The notes: generated by a model from the letters alone, not told the origin. 64,000 nt of DNA from Polaribacter ponticola (GCF_026191475.2 NZ_JAOSLC020000003.1:372001-436000); one strand, 5' to 3'. Numbered from the stretch's first letter, positions 19,601 through 30,740 are shown. A program made the numbers and translations.

Positions 19601-21161
19601 CTTTTGTGCTTTCTTTTAGATTAGATAGTTTAAATACACAGAAAAGCAAAGAAGCTGATGCTTCAAAACTAAAAAATATCATCATAGAATTATGCGATAA
19701 AATAGAGTGTTCAATTGAGAACAATTTATTTGTAATCGATAATTTTGAGTTTTATTACAAAGGTAATAATCACTATTTAATAGCTGTCAACGGGACAGAT
19801 ATTGATAAAATAATTTCAGAACCTAAATTAGCAGATGTTTTTGCAGAGATATTAGCCAACACCTTTGATACTAATAACGAGAAAGATGATTTTAGATATT
19901 TAATAAGAAATACCGAAAATTACAATACTCATTTAATTGAGCAAAAGTTTGGGTTAAGTATACTAGATGAAGCTAAAATTCTATTAGGACAAGCTAATGA
20001 AAAGACTAGTTTTTGGAAAAATATCTACGAAATAAGAGACTGGAATTCTTCAGACATAGATAAGAACGATTATTCTCGGATTTTAGAAGTTTTGAACCTA
20101 GAGTTATTGCCGAATATTGGTTATTCTTTTATAAATACTATTGAGAATTATAAGATTATTGAAAAATTATTTGACACTATTAATATTGATATAACAACCT
20201 ACAATAAGAAGGCTTTTGATAAAATTGATTTATATAATTTAAACTATAAAAAAATTGAGCAAGCAATTGAAAAAAAATCTAGTTTAATTAAATCTTCTTT
20301 ATGGAAATCTTTAGAAAATTTAAGTATCAATGAACAATCGAAGTATTTAAGCTTAATAGGTAAATATAAAAACAAAGATAAATTCACTTCAGAAAAAGCA
20401 AATCAGTTGAAATTTCAATTTGATTTTAGTTTGGATGAAATTGTTAAGGAATATATCGAAGAAAAGTATACCAATTTAGAATTAGTTGAAATTTTAAATT
20501 TAGACAAAAAAAGAATTTTAAATCTAAAGCATTTTAATTCAGAAGAAGTTAGGTTAATTGAAACTAATTTAAAGCTAATGAGTTTAATATTTTTTGAATC
20601 TGCAATAGAAAACATCAAAGTAGAATTAAAAGAAAATCTACGGGTTCAGAAGAGTGAAGAGGATAAAATACTTGAATCAAATTCTTTAGAAGAAAATATT
20701 CAACCTACAATTTTAAATAGTAATACCTTAAAATCAAGAGAGGTTTCTGAGTCAAAGAATAAAGGTGGTAGAGGTGTTTACATACCTTCTTTTGATGATG
20801 ATAAAAAGAAAAAAAGAAAGGTGATGTGGCAGAAAAAGTTGTGTTAGATTATTTTATAAATAACAATTACAAGGATATTGACCCTGTAGCTATATTTGAT
20901 CCATATTATCATTATGATATTCAGTATACAAATGAAAATGGAGATGTAAAGTATGTTGAAGTAAAATCTTTTGACTTTGGTAGTTTTCATTTATCAAAAT
21001 CAGAATACGATTTTGGCTTAAGCAAAAAAGAAAATTATGAAATATGGTTAGTAAAAGATAAAAATATCATTATTCCAATTTATGACTTCTTTTCAAATCC
21101 AAAATATAAAACAACTGTAAATGAATATTTAGTTCATTTAGAAATCGTTAATAATAAATAA
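16618..21161 (+). CDS. sacsin-like GHKL ATPase with C-terminal DUF3883 nuclease domain, one frame break
   Basis: Reconstructed as about 1514 aa. The N-terminus is a GHKL/sacsin-type ATPase: N-box ELFQNCDDE (Asn60) and glycine box IGNKGLGFRSI (111-121). A long helical middle follows. The last ~110 residues, now in another frame, are a DUF3883-like domain: GDVAEKVVLDYF, then YVEVKSFD with the E-x-K core of a PD-(D/E)xK nuclease, then FHLSKSEYDFG. The break is at the A7 run 20809-20815; A8 joins the frames as KKKKGDVAEK. I chose the ATG at 16618 over the upstream TTG at 16609 because the TTG lies inside the hsdS remnant. Proteins of this architecture recur beside restriction and phage-defence genes; the mechanism is not known to me. 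Confidence 0.75.
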
Positions 21162-21164
21162 ACT

Positions 21165-24100
21165 ATGCATAGCCAAACAAACGAACAAGCATTAGAAGCA
21201 TATATAGAAAAAATATTAACAGGTACTAATTTAGAAGAATTAAAAGCCCAAAATATTTCTATAGATGCAGTAAATGAAAATGCAGAAATCTACAGAACTG
21301 GCAAAGGATATTATATTGGGCAATCTGCTAATTTTAATGCACAGTTTGCGATAGACGAACAATTCTTTTGGTCTTTTTTAGAAAATACGCAGAAAGAAGA
21401 ATTAGAAAAACTACAAAAACAAAGCGATTGGAAGTTGAAAATTCTAAATCGGTTTGATCGATTGGTAAAGAAATATGGCATTCTCTATTTACTGAAAAAA
21501 GGTTTGCAAGTAGATGATGCTCATTTTACATTATTTTACCAATTGCCATTAGCAAGTAGTAGTAAAACTGTAAAAGATAATTTTGAGCAGAACAAATTTA
21601 GCGTAACAAGACAATTATGTTATTCAGTAGATAACCCAAGAGAAGAAATAGATTTGGTGTTCTTTTTAAATGGTTTGCCAATAGTTTCTATGGAGTTAAA
21701 AAACCATTGGACAGGGCAAAATGCAAGAGTGCATGGGCAACAACAATACAAAACACAAAGAGATAACAAACAACCTTTATTACAATTTGCACGCTGTATT
21801 GTTCATTTTGCAGTTGATACAGATGAAGCGTATATGACCACTAAATTAGATGGAAATAAAACTTTTTTTCTTCCATTTAACAAAGGAAATAAACACGGAA
21901 AAGGAAATCCAGAAGTTGCAAAAGACGAAATTGGTCACAGAACCAATTATTTGTGGAATGAAGTTTTTACGAGGGAAAGTATTGCGAATATCATTCAGCA
22001 TTTTGTGCGTTTAGATGGTAAAAAGAAAGACGCTTTACAAAGTAAAACCTTGTTTTTTCCACGTTATCATCAAATGGATGTGGTACGAAAAATTATTAAA
22101 GACGCAAGTATAAAAGGAGTTGGAGAAACCTATTTGATTCAACATTCTGCAGGTTCAGGAAAATCGAATTCTATTACTTGGGCTGCTTATCAATTAATAG
22201 AAACCTACCCAGCAAACGAAAAAGCAGCAGGAAATAAAGGAAGTACGCAACCATTATTCGATTCTGTAATTGTTGTAACAGACAGACGTTTATTAGACAA
22301 ACAAATAAGAGATAATATTGCAGATTTTTCTGAAGTAAAAAATATTGTTTCACCAGCATATTCATCCAAAGAATTAAGAGAAAGTTTAGAGCAAGGGAAA
22401 AAAATCATTATTACTACGATTCAGAAATTTCCTTTTATCATTGATGGAATTGCCGATTTAAGCGAAAAACGTTTTGCAGTAATTATAGACGAAGCACACA
22501 GTAGCCAAAGTGGAACAGCTCATGATAATATGAACAGAGCTATGGGTACAAAAGTAAATGAAGATGAAGAATTAGATGCCCAGGACAAAATAATAAATGC
22601 GATGCAGTCTCGAAAAATAAGAGATAATGCAAGTTATTTGGCATTTACAGCAACTCCAAAACCAATTACTTTAGAGAAGTTTGGTACAAAACAAGAAGAT
22701 GGTACTTTTAAACCTTTTCACTTATATTCTATGAAACAAGCCATAGAAGAAGGTTTTATTTTAGATGTATTAGCAAATTACACCACCTTAAAAAGTTATT
22801 ACGAGATAGAAAAATCAGTTGATAACAATCCGTTTTTTGACGGTGCAAAAGCACAGAAAAAATTACGAGCTTATGTAGAGCAACATCAGCAAACCATCCA
22901 TACCAAAGCAGAAATAATTTTAGATCATTTTATTCCGAATATTGTCAATAAGAAAAAGCTAAAAGGAAAGGTAAAAGCGATGGTAATTACCCAAAGTATC
23001 GCTTCTGCCATTAAGTATTACAAAGCTTTGCAGAAAATATTAAAAGAGAAAGGAAGTCCTTTTAAAATTGCTATTGCTTTTTCTGGAACAAAAGAAATCA
23101 ACGGAATTGAATATTCTGAAGCTGAAATGAATGGTTTTCCTGAAAAAGATACCCGCCATAAATTTGATGAAGATGCCTACAGAATTTTGGTTGTTGCTAA
23201 TAAATACTTAACAGGTTTCGATCAACCAAAATTAACAGCAATGTATGTTGATAAAAAACTACAAGGCGTTTTAGCTGTCCAAACACTATCAAGATTAAAC
23301 AGAGCTGCAACTAAATTAGGCAAGAAAACAGAAGATGTTTTTGTATTAGACTTTTTTAATTCTTCTGCAGAAATAAAGGCTTCTTTTGATCCATTTTATA
23401 CAGCAACTTCTTTAAATGAAGCAACAGACGTAAATGTACTCCATGAGTTAAAAGAGGTTTTGGACGATAGAGGTGTTTATGAATGGATAGAAGTAGAAGA
23501 TTTTAATATAAAATTCTTCAACAAAGAAAAAGCGGAAGTTATTGGTAAAATTATTGAAAGAGCAGCCGAACGCTTTAAACACGAATTGGAATTAGAAGAT
23601 GATGAAAAAGCTGATTTTAAAATTAAAGCAAAACAGTTTGTAAAAATTTACGGACAAATGGCTTCAATTATTGATTTTGAAGTTTTAAACTGGGAAAAAC
23701 TATTTTGGTTTTTAAAGTTTTTAATTCCGAAACTTCCAATAAACGATACAGAAATAGATGCTTTAGATGAACTATTAAATTCAGTTGATTTATCTACTTA
23801 TGGATTAGAAAGAGTTCGCTTAAATGAAGCGATAGAATTAGATGCAGATGAAACCGAAGTAGATCCACAAAACCCAAACCCAAGAGGAGCTCATGGAAAT
23901 GGAGAGGAACATGATCCATTAGATTTAATTGTAAGTAGCTTTAATGAACGTTGGTTTCAAAATTGGGAAGTTACTCCAGAAGACCAAAGGGTAAAATTTA
24001 TTACGTTAACAAAATCGATTCAAGCGCATGAAGATTTTCAATCTAAAGTACTTGAAAATGGAGATGAACAAAATAAAAATTTAGCATTCAAAAAAATATT

Positions 24101-24218
24101 AGACGAAGTAATGTCTAAACAACGTAAACAAGAGTTAGATTTGTACAGATTGTATGCTAAAGATGATGCTTTTTATAAAGCCTTTTTTGATACCATGAAA
24201 CGAATGTCACAGATATAA
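21165..24218 (+). CDS. hsdR: type I restriction endonuclease motor subunit
   Basis: HsdR of 1017 aa. The N-terminal nuclease has EIDLVFFLNG (Asp163) and SMELK (Glu177-Lys179), the PD-(D/E)xK core. The superfamily 2 translocase has Walker A GSGKS (330-334), DEAH (442-445) and motif III AFTATPKP. Motif VI is LSRLNRA near residue 710. A helical C-terminal domain that would bind HsdM follows. It translocates and cuts unmethylated DNA together with HsdM and HsdS. It starts 4 bp after the preceding gene, in the same operon but separated from hsdS by two cargo genes and a remnant. Confidence 0.95.
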   Translation: MHSQTNEQALEAYIEKILTGTNLEELKAQNISIDAVNENAEIYRTGKGYYIGQSANFNAQFAIDEQFFWSFLENTQKEELEKLQKQSDWKLKILNRFDRLVKKYGILYLLKKGLQVDDAHFTLFYQLPLASSSKTVKDNFEQNKFSVTRQLCYSVDNPREEIDLVFFLNGLPIVSMELKNHWTGQNARVHGQQQYKTQRDNKQPLLQFARCIVHFAVDTDEAYMTTKLDGNKTFFLPFNKGNKHGKGNPEVAKDEIGHRTNYLWNEVFTRESIANIIQHFVRLDGKKKDALQSKTLFFPRYHQMDVVRKIIKDASIKGVGETYLIQHSAGSGKSNSITWAAYQLIETYPANEKAAGNKGSTQPLFDSVIVVTDRRLLDKQIRDNIADFSEVKNIVSPAYSSKELRESLEQGKKIIITTIQKFPFIIDGIADLSEKRFAVIIDEAHSSQSGTAHDNMNRAMGTKVNEDEELDAQDKIINAMQSRKIRDNASYLAFTATPKPITLEKFGTKQEDGTFKPFHLYSMKQAIEEGFILDVLANYTTLKSYYEIEKSVDNNPFFDGAKAQKKLRAYVEQHQQTIHTKAEIILDHFIPNIVNKKKLKGKVKAMVITQSIASAIKYYKALQKILKEKGSPFKIAIAFSGTKEINGIEYSEAEMNGFPEKDTRHKFDEDAYRILVVANKYLTGFDQPKLTAMYVDKKLQGVLAVQTLSRLNRAATKLGKKTEDVFVLDFFNSSAEIKASFDPFYTATSLNEATDVNVLHELKEVLDDRGVYEWIEVEDFNIKFFNKEKAEVIGKIIERAAERFKHELELEDDEKADFKIKAKQFVKIYGQMASIIDFEVLNWEKLFWFLKFLIPKLPINDTEIDALDELLNSVDLSTYGLERVRLNEAIELDADETEVDPQNPNPRGAHGNGEEHDPLDLIVSSFNERWFQNWEVTPEDQRVKFITLTKSIQAHEDFQSKVLENGDEQNKNLAFKKILDEVMSKQRKQELDLYRLYAKDDAFYKAFFDTMKRMSQI

Positions 24219-24247
24219 GTTTTTTCTAAAAAAAACAGCGATTTATA

Positions 24248-25831
24248 ATGAGTATAAGAGAATTTGAAAAAGAACTTGTAAAAGCACCTTTTTTGGGCAA
24301 ACCTCACTACCCTATTTCTGGGTTAGATCAGTTAGGTTTAAACTTAACAAGCGAACGTGTTTTTGATTTACTATTACCAGGTTTAAATAACGTTACACAA
24401 AGAATAAGATACTATTCTTTTTACTGCTGGTTTTTTGATTGGTACGCAACTTCCATAAGAAATACATCAAAGAAAAATCAAAATAAATTTTTAAGAAGAG
24501 CCGAATTTTTATTGGCATTAATTAGTGCCCATAAAAAGCAAAGTGGTGTTCCAGGAATATCTAAAGCATTAACTATTTATGAGTTAAATAATGATGTGAT
24601 AAATCTAATTGAAGGCACACAAGAGGGAAAAAGTAGTGAAGGTTCTTATTGGAAGAATCCAAGAGGCGTGCTTGGTCAGTATTATATTAGCTCGATTAAA
24701 GAACTGGGTATTTTAAGAGATCAAGGAAATATTGAAGGGTTATATATCCGAACAGATTTTAAACACGAAAGCAAAATTTCAGGTAAATTATTAGCAGACT
24801 CCTTTAAAAAAAACACCAAAAATACGTTGCCTATTTTTATAGAAGCGATAGAAAGCAATAGTGTATCTAAAAATGATTTAGAAAAATTATCAAACGACTT
24901 TAATATGGTTATTGTGCCATTTAATAGTGATGAGCAAGAACTTTTATGGAAATTATTTTCTGGTACAGATAGACCTAAAGAAAAAAAGGATGTTTTTTTT
25001 AGAAAGGCTACAATACAACTATTATTAGAAAGCAGTAACTTACAAGAACCTACTGAAAAATTTAATCAATTAGATGTTCCATTAACCATTTATAGCAAAG
25101 GTTGGAATGAGGATAAAATACTCGCTGAAAAATTATGGTATTTCTTTATAATGGAACAATTCTGGAGTGTTGCAAATACTGGTTGTTTAGATGCTTTTTT
25201 GGAGATTTTAAATGATAAATCTAACAATAGTTGGATAAGTGAAGTAACATTTACAGAAAATTTAATTCAAGAAATAGAGAATTATTTTGAAAAAGAAAAT
25301 ATCGATATAGAAAAAGATCTATTCTTTAAAACTGAATTATCAGACTTAACCATTCAGCATTTAGTAGAGTTGTCAAAAAAAGAAAAAGATGCTTATCAAA
25401 AAATTATCTACGCATTATTGGCTATTCAAAAACTATTTGTTGAAAATAATAGTATTCAAGATGAACTTTTAAAAATTTCAAATTCTTTTAATATCCATAC
25501 GTCTGGCAGTTTTCTTCAAACAATGACAGAGTTTAAAGACAAAGAAAATATTTCAATTAAAAAATTCATTACCTATTTCCTTACCAATAAAATAATCAAC
25601 AGACACTATTTTGTTGCTTTAAAGAAACTTAATGACACCCAAAATAGCGCAAAATTCTACAGAGATGAAGGTTTAATTCGCTTTGTAGATTCATTTATTT
25701 ATGATTATTCATCTCCAAGAATTCATACTTTGTATGGTTTTATGCAAGATCTTAATATAATTGAAAAGGAAAAAATTGAGTTAACAGTATTGGGGAAAGA
25801 AAAATTAAATTCTTTGACTTATGAGAATTGA
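24248..25831 (+). CDS. unrecognised 527-aa protein paired with a PLD-fold protein
   Basis: A soluble, largely helical protein with no signal peptide. The N-terminus (GLDQLGLNLTSERVFDLLLPG, then RIRYYSFYCWFFDWYA) recalls DUF6361-type proteins, but I cannot confirm this without a profile search. The 3' end overlaps the following phospholipase-D-like gene by 11 bp, so the two are translated together and probably act together. It is 29 bp downstream of hsdR and in the same operon. Confidence 0.65.
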   Translation: MSIREFEKELVKAPFLGKPHYPISGLDQLGLNLTSERVFDLLLPGLNNVTQRIRYYSFYCWFFDWYATSIRNTSKKNQNKFLRRAEFLLALISAHKKQSGVPGISKALTIYELNNDVINLIEGTQEGKSSEGSYWKNPRGVLGQYYISSIKELGILRDQGNIEGLYIRTDFKHESKISGKLLADSFKKNTKNTLPIFIEAIESNSVSKNDLEKLSNDFNMVIVPFNSDEQELLWKLFSGTDRPKEKKDVFFRKATIQLLLESSNLQEPTEKFNQLDVPLTIYSKGWNEDKILAEKLWYFFIMEQFWSVANTGCLDAFLEILNDKSNNSWISEVTFTENLIQEIENYFEKENIDIEKDLFFKTELSDLTIQHLVELSKKEKDAYQKIIYALLAIQKLFVENNSIQDELLKISNSFNIHTSGSFLQTMTEFKDKENISIKKFITYFLTNKIINRHYFVALKKLNDTQNSAKFYRDEGLIRFVDSFIYDYSSPRIHTLYGFMQDLNIIEKEKIELTVLGKEKLNSLTYEN

Positions 25832-28516
25832 AAGAGCTAATATTTTAGAATTAATAGGTACAGGGAAAAACAAATATCATAGCTGTGTAATTACAAGCTA
25901 TAGTATAGATTTAGTTTTTTTCGAGCATCTAATACTACCTAAATTAAGAAGTGCAGGTGTAACAAATATTAATCTATTTGTAGACGCAACTATGTTAGAG
26001 CAATATTTGTCCTCTCATTTGGGCACTTCTCACAAAAAATTTAAAGCTAATTACAGTATAACTCCCATAAAAACATCTGGAGCTTTCCACCCAAAAACAC
26101 TTTTTTTAGCGGGAAAAGAAAAAGGTTATTTAGCAGTTGGAAGTGGAAATATTACTTCAAGTGGTATGCTTTACAATGATGAAATTTGGTCATCATTCTA
26201 TTATACTAAAGATAAAAATGATACGAAATCAATTTTTAAATCTGCGTGGAGTTTCATTGAAAATTTAAAAAACTACACTCATGGAATTAATAAATTAAAA
26301 ATTTCTTGGGTAGTACAACACGCACCTTGGATATTAGACCTAAAAGAAGACACTTCAAAAGATTTCTTTATTAAAGATATTTCTTATTTTTTTCATATAC
26401 AAACAAAGATGAATCTCTATATAATAGAACGTTTGTAAATTTCCCCAAAAACCCACAATCTATAAAAATCATTGCTCCCTACTATAATTCAGATGGCGCT
26501 TTTATAGATAAGTTAATAGAAGAATATAAAACCAATAATATTCATTGCGTTGTGGATTCCGAAAACGGATTACTTCCCTATAATTTCAAAAATAATTTTG
26601 TACAATTTTCTGATTGGTCTGATGTACTCGAAAAAAACAATAAAAATAGTATTCAAAGATTACACGCAAAAGCTATACAAATAGAATATGACGAAGAAAC
26701 CATTTTTATTTTAGGAAGCGCAAACGCTACTTTAGAAGCGTTTGGAATAAGTAAAAGAGCTGTTGTAAATCAAGAAGCTATTATAATTTTAAAATCGAAA
26801 AAAAGAACAGATTTTTTTAAAGATTTGGGTATTAATTTTCCGAAAATTGGATTTTTAAAACCAACACAATTTATTAAAAGAACTTTAGAGGATAACGTAA
26901 AGCAGTCAAATTCAATAAAAATAAAACACTCCGAATTAGAAGAGGATAACTTAATTATCAACTTAAAGGAAATAAAATCAGAAAAATTTTTATTACAAAC
27001 CTTCGATAATAATGAAAACATACTAGAGCAAATAAATATTCTAATAGATAAGTCAGTTTTAAAATGTAAACTTAAAAAAGTTGAAACAGTTTTCAAATTT
27101 GCCTTTTATGAAATAAATTCACTAAAAAGAGTTTCTAATTTTTCCTTAATTCAAAGAACATCCATTCTCAAAAAATCAAATCCAGATGAGCGGTTAGCAA
27201 AATTACAAAGTTTTGAATTTTTAGATATTTTTAATACTCTAAACTATGAACTCGTTTTAGATTTTTTAGATTCTGAAAAAGTGTTTCAGAACCAAAGTAA
27301 AACGATGTCAATTCTTCCTTTAAGTGATAATGATGAAGATGATGATGGAGAAGTTATAACTGAATCTGAATATAACACAAATGCTATGTTAGGCATAGAT
27401 GAATTTGTTACTAAAGATAACATTACATCTATGATAGAAGAGTTTTTAGATGTTTTAAAGATTAGAGATACCCAAATAGATGAATTATCTAACAATAATG
27501 AAGAATTAGCTATAGAAGCTGGAGATGATGGACTAAACAGTCAAATTAATTTAGATAACCAGCGTAGAAGCATAAACACCAAAGAAGGTCAAAGAATACA
27601 AAATAAAATAGCAAATACCGTAAAATCTGTAACCTGTTTAATTGATGAAAGGTTTCAAAAGAACATTCAGCAAGATGAAAGGTCTATAAAAGCACTTTTT
27701 ATTGGATTCCACATTCTATTGCATTTTTGGAAAGAAGGCTATTCTGAAGATATTTCTGTGATAAAAATTAAATATAGAAATATTGAAGAATTAAGTGTTT
27801 TAGAAAAGAAATTTAGTTTGGTGCGATTGGAATCTCAAATTACTGCGATTAGAAATGAGGTTTTGTATAACATAGAATATTTAAAATTACACTTGTTTGA
27901 AGATTTTGTTAAAAATCAGAAACACGTTAATATAACTTCCACTCCTACTGAACCTATTTCTAATTTTAATTCTTTTATCAATGATAAATTTATAAATTCA
28001 TATTTAGACACTTCTTTAATCGCTTCTTTTCTGAATAAAGGGTTACTCACTATTTTATGGTCGATTAAAACTGAAGAATTAAAGATTAATAAAGAGGAAA
28101 CTGTTAAACTAATAATCTTAACAAATAAATATTTATCTGAAATTAAAGGAAGTAAACACTTTGTCAATTTTAGGAAACTTATACTACTAAATATGTTTGA
28201 TTTATTTAATTTAGAAACATTCGAGTTGAATAATGCTTCAGAGGACATGAAAGAAGTTTTAAATAGTGAATTATTTATTTATTATAAAGCTTTCAAAGAG
28301 CAATTAAAATTAAAACAAATTATTTCGAAAAAATTAGAATCATACTTAACCAATTCGATAATTTATAGCACTCGATATGGTTTTTGTAGGCTAAAAATGG
28401 TTAGAAAAAATTTCTATATAGATATTGAAAATCCTTTAGGTGAATATATTAAACATGGAGATTATTTAGGCAGTTTTAAAGTGTATGTTGGAGAAAACGT
28501 AAAAATATTTGGTTAA
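25821..28516 (+). CDS. phospholipase D-fold nuclease-like protein, one frame break
   Basis: Reconstructed as about 898 aa. Two HKD-type motifs are visible: FHPKTLFLAG...GSGNITSSG (near residue 92) and LHAKAIQIEY...GSANATLEAFG (near 280). Together they would form one PLD active site (H-x-K with downstream Ser/Asn). The region between them is broken at the T7 run 26387-26393; T8 restores SYFFSYTNKDESLYNRTFV. The C-terminal ~550 residues are helical and unrecognised, with an acidic patch DNDEDDDGE. PLD-fold proteins serve as nucleases in several phage-defence systems, for example DrmC of DISARM; that role is inferred here from context. It is the last gene of the restriction operon and meets the GIY-YIG gene tail-to-tail with a 10-bp gap. 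Confidence 0.75.
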
Positions 28517-28526
28517 TTTTTTATTA

Positions 28527-29084
28527 CTACTGCTTTCCAATCCAAGGCATTAATTTGTTTCTTAATTTCTTTTCCAGCTCTGTAATAATAAATTGCTTGA
28601 GAGTTTTTGGATGATTTTCTAATTCTTTAGGTAATTTCCAATAAGCAAAAGTGATTTCATTCTTATCAAAAAGAGTTCTATCTTTTAACTTTAAACTATA
28701 TGTCGAAGTTGTCCCTTTATGTGTAAAGTGTTCTGTAATTCTACTACCTAATTTTTCAGATTTACCAATATAAAAAGGATAGACCTCATTAATATTTATG
28801 TTTTTGTAGCTGTTAAATCTTGTTTTAGCAACTTTTGGGTAGTTACTGTAACTTGGTTCTCTCCAAGCTGCTAATAAAGAATCATTTGTGAAATTTTCAT
28901 GAGGTTTAATGAAGAAAACATATACTCCAAAATCATTTTCAATTGTTGTATAATCCTCATTTCTTTCTGATTTTAACTTCAATTCATTTATAATTTTCTC
29001 TATTTCGAAGTCAGAAAAAATAGTTTTATCAAACTCTTCCCATAGGTTTTTAAAATCGTCTGCAAATTTTATCAGTTTTTTCAT
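28527..29084 (-). CDS. GIY-YIG nuclease-like protein
   Basis: A 185-aa protein with a GIY-YIG-type core: DFGVYVFFIK (near residue 50), then YPFYIGKSEKLGSRITEHF (near 100), where Tyr, Gly and Arg match catalytic positions, and a Glu-containing C-terminal helix (ITELEKKLRNKL). About 50 N-terminal helical residues precede the domain. It lies 21 bp downstream of the DUF2779 nuclease gene and should be the last gene of that unit. Nuclease activity is inferred from the motif. Confidence 0.72.
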   Translation of the reverse strand: MKKLIKFADDFKNLWEEFDKTIFSDFEIEKIINELKLKSERNEDYTTIENDFGVYVFFIKPHENFTNDSLLAAWREPSYSNYPKVAKTRFNSYKNININEVYPFYIGKSEKLGSRITEHFTHKGTTSTYSLKLKDRTLFDKNEITFAYWKLPKELENHPKTLKQFIITELEKKLRNKLMPWIGKQ

Positions 29085-29105
29085 ATTTTTTTTAAATTCT
29101 TAAGT

Positions 29106-30446
29106 CTAATTTAAGATTCTATAAAGTTCTAAAACTGCCAAAGTATCCAACTTGCAATACTCTAACATATTCCTTCGAGCTTCTATTAGATCTAATTTCG
29201 ATAAATCCGAAAGGTTTCTATAAACATCCATTGTTGCCATTCCGTCTTGAATATCTAAATTTTCATAAGAAAATTGAGGTAAAAACGTAGGCAAAACTAC
29301 TTTTAAAGACCATTTTTTCTGGGTCTGTTCTGTTTTAATATGTTTTCTATAAATAGGTGCTAAATCTACTAATCTATTGGCAATAGCTGTTAATTCATTC
29401 TCATATTCAGGAAAATCTCTTATGAGTTCATAAATTCGAGTTCTCTCAAATGTTATCGAATAGACTAAAATAGAACCTTTCTTGCCGAAATTTTTAATCA
29501 TACTCTTAATTAACTCTTCTCTTGGATCATCAACTCCGTTCCCCAAAAACTCAAAGTGTTCTGGTTCAGTATTAGCATCTTTTTGGAAATGTAAACTGTA
29601 TTGAAAAGGAATTTGTTGATAAGGGCGAGATTGATTGAATTCAGGAATACCATACATAATGGTTTCAAAATCGAAAGAATAAATTGGGTATGAATGTTGA
29701 TTTAGAAAATGCTGAATTTCTGTATCATCTTTATAATTTACGTCCGTTGATTTTGGTGTTTGCTCAACATTAATTAAATCTTTATTTTCTTGTAATTGAT
29801 GGCAATAATTAGCAAACTCACATTCATAAGGTTCTTTACAATGCGCACCAATTAAAACAGTAGGTTCTGCATTTTTATAAACGGCTAAAAAACGATCAAT
29901 ATTTGCAGGAATATCTGCTAAAAAAGGTTGAATTCTATTGATTACACTTTCATAAGTAAATAATTCCTTTGAGTTTAATTCCCCATTTCTAACATAGGTT
30001 CTATCAAAATGCATTATAGAAATATCTTCAATTTCAATTCCAGAATTCGTCATTACATAATATTGAATAGCTGCATCTCTAATATGTTCATTTTTTGTTG
30101 AATTAGTGCTTTTCACTTCAAAAGCATGCCATTTTCCATCAATTTTATGCAAAATATCTAAAGCAACTAAAGTATTTTTAGCTGCAAATGTAGCTTCGTA
30201 AATTGTGGTTTCTCCTGAAGCAATTAATTCTTTAGTTTTTGCAATAGCTTTGGAATCTGGATAATTAGAAACCAAAGCCAGTTGTCCATTTGGGAAATAT
30301 TGCTGTGCTAAATCGCCAGCAGTATTTCCTTGACTAAATACTCTTTTTGTGCTGTCAGAATAAAAAACTTCTTCTTTTTTAAACTTGTTTAACCACAATG
30401 CTTTTGTGCATTTTAATCCTTTTAAATATCTTGATTTTGATAACAT
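29106..30446 (-). CDS. DUF2779 protein: Cas4-like nuclease plus DnaQ-like exonuclease
   Basis: A 446-aa protein with two nuclease-like parts. The N-terminal half has the Cas4-like pattern: Cys13 in LKCTKALWL, the PD-(D/E)xK core WHAFEVKSTNS, and a Cys cluster CKEPYECEFANYC suggesting an Fe-S site. The C-terminal half is the DUF2779 region with the DEDD-type exonuclease motif YSFDFETIMYG and ends in YCKLDTLAVLEL. This combination suggests DNA or RNA end processing. It follows the zinc-binding microprotein gene by about 48 bp and precedes the GIY-YIG gene. Confidence 0.82.
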   Translation of the reverse strand: MLSKSRYLKGLKCTKALWLNKFKKEEVFYSDSTKRVFSQGNTAGDLAQQYFPNGQLALVSNYPDSKAIAKTKELIASGETTIYEATFAAKNTLVALDILHKIDGKWHAFEVKSTNSTKNEHIRDAAIQYYVMTNSGIEIEDISIMHFDRTYVRNGELNSKELFTYESVINRIQPFLADIPANIDRFLAVYKNAEPTVLIGAHCKEPYECEFANYCHQLQENKDLINVEQTPKSTDVNYKDDTEIQHFLNQHSYPIYSFDFETIMYGIPEFNQSRPYQQIPFQYSLHFQKDANTEPEHFEFLGNGVDDPREELIKSMIKNFGKKGSILVYSITFERTRIYELIRDFPEYENELTAIANRLVDLAPIYRKHIKTEQTQKKWSLKVVLPTFLPQFSYENLDIQDGMATMDVYRNLSDLSKLDLIEARRNMLEYCKLDTLAVLELYRILN

Positions 30447-30494
30447 ACTTTTTCTTTTTCACAATTTACATTAAGTAACTAAAGTTAACCAATT

Positions 30495-30680
30495 TTAAAC
30501 ATCTAATAAGTGTTTTTTAGTAGGACTATGAGTGCAATGTCTTCCTACGTGAAATGGTTTTCCGCAACAAACACAATTTACACCATCTGTTAATGCTTGA
30601 TGTTTTTTTGTTGGACTATGCAGGCAGTGGTTTCCTGCTCTAAAATCTTTTCCACAATGCTTACATGTTAGTTTACTCAT
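30495..30680 (-). CDS. 61-aa zinc-binding microprotein with two identical-pattern repeats
   Basis: The whole protein is two copies of one ~30-residue unit, each of the form C-x2-C-G-K-x-F-x2-G-x-H-C-x-H-S-P-T-K-K-H. The four Cys/His per unit (CxxC plus HCxH) would bind one zinc. The invariant HSPTKKH after the last His is unusual. It is the first gene after promoter element A and lies upstream of the DUF2779 and GIY-YIG genes. It may be a nucleic-acid-binding or adaptor subunit; I know no characterised relative. Confidence 0.75.
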   Translation of the reverse strand: MSKLTCKHCGKDFRAGNHCLHSPTKKHQALTDGVNCVCCGKPFHVGRHCTHSPTKKHLLDV

Positions 30681-30705
30681 TTTTTATTTTTAATTGATTA
30701 TCATG

Positions 30706-30740
30706 CAAAAGTAAAATCTGGGTACGCCAAATTGTGACGC
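30706..30740 (-). promoter_or_regulatory. shared element A and -7 box of the zinc-protein/DUF2779 unit
   Basis: The element at 30721-30740 reads GGTACGCCAAATTGTGACGC on the plus strand. Seven bases downstream in the direction of transcription is a perfect minus-strand -7 box TACTTTTG (30706-30713), which lies 25 bp before the ATG. The geometry matches the three other copies. The rest of the 150-bp gap to 30830 shows nothing further. Confidence 0.75.
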
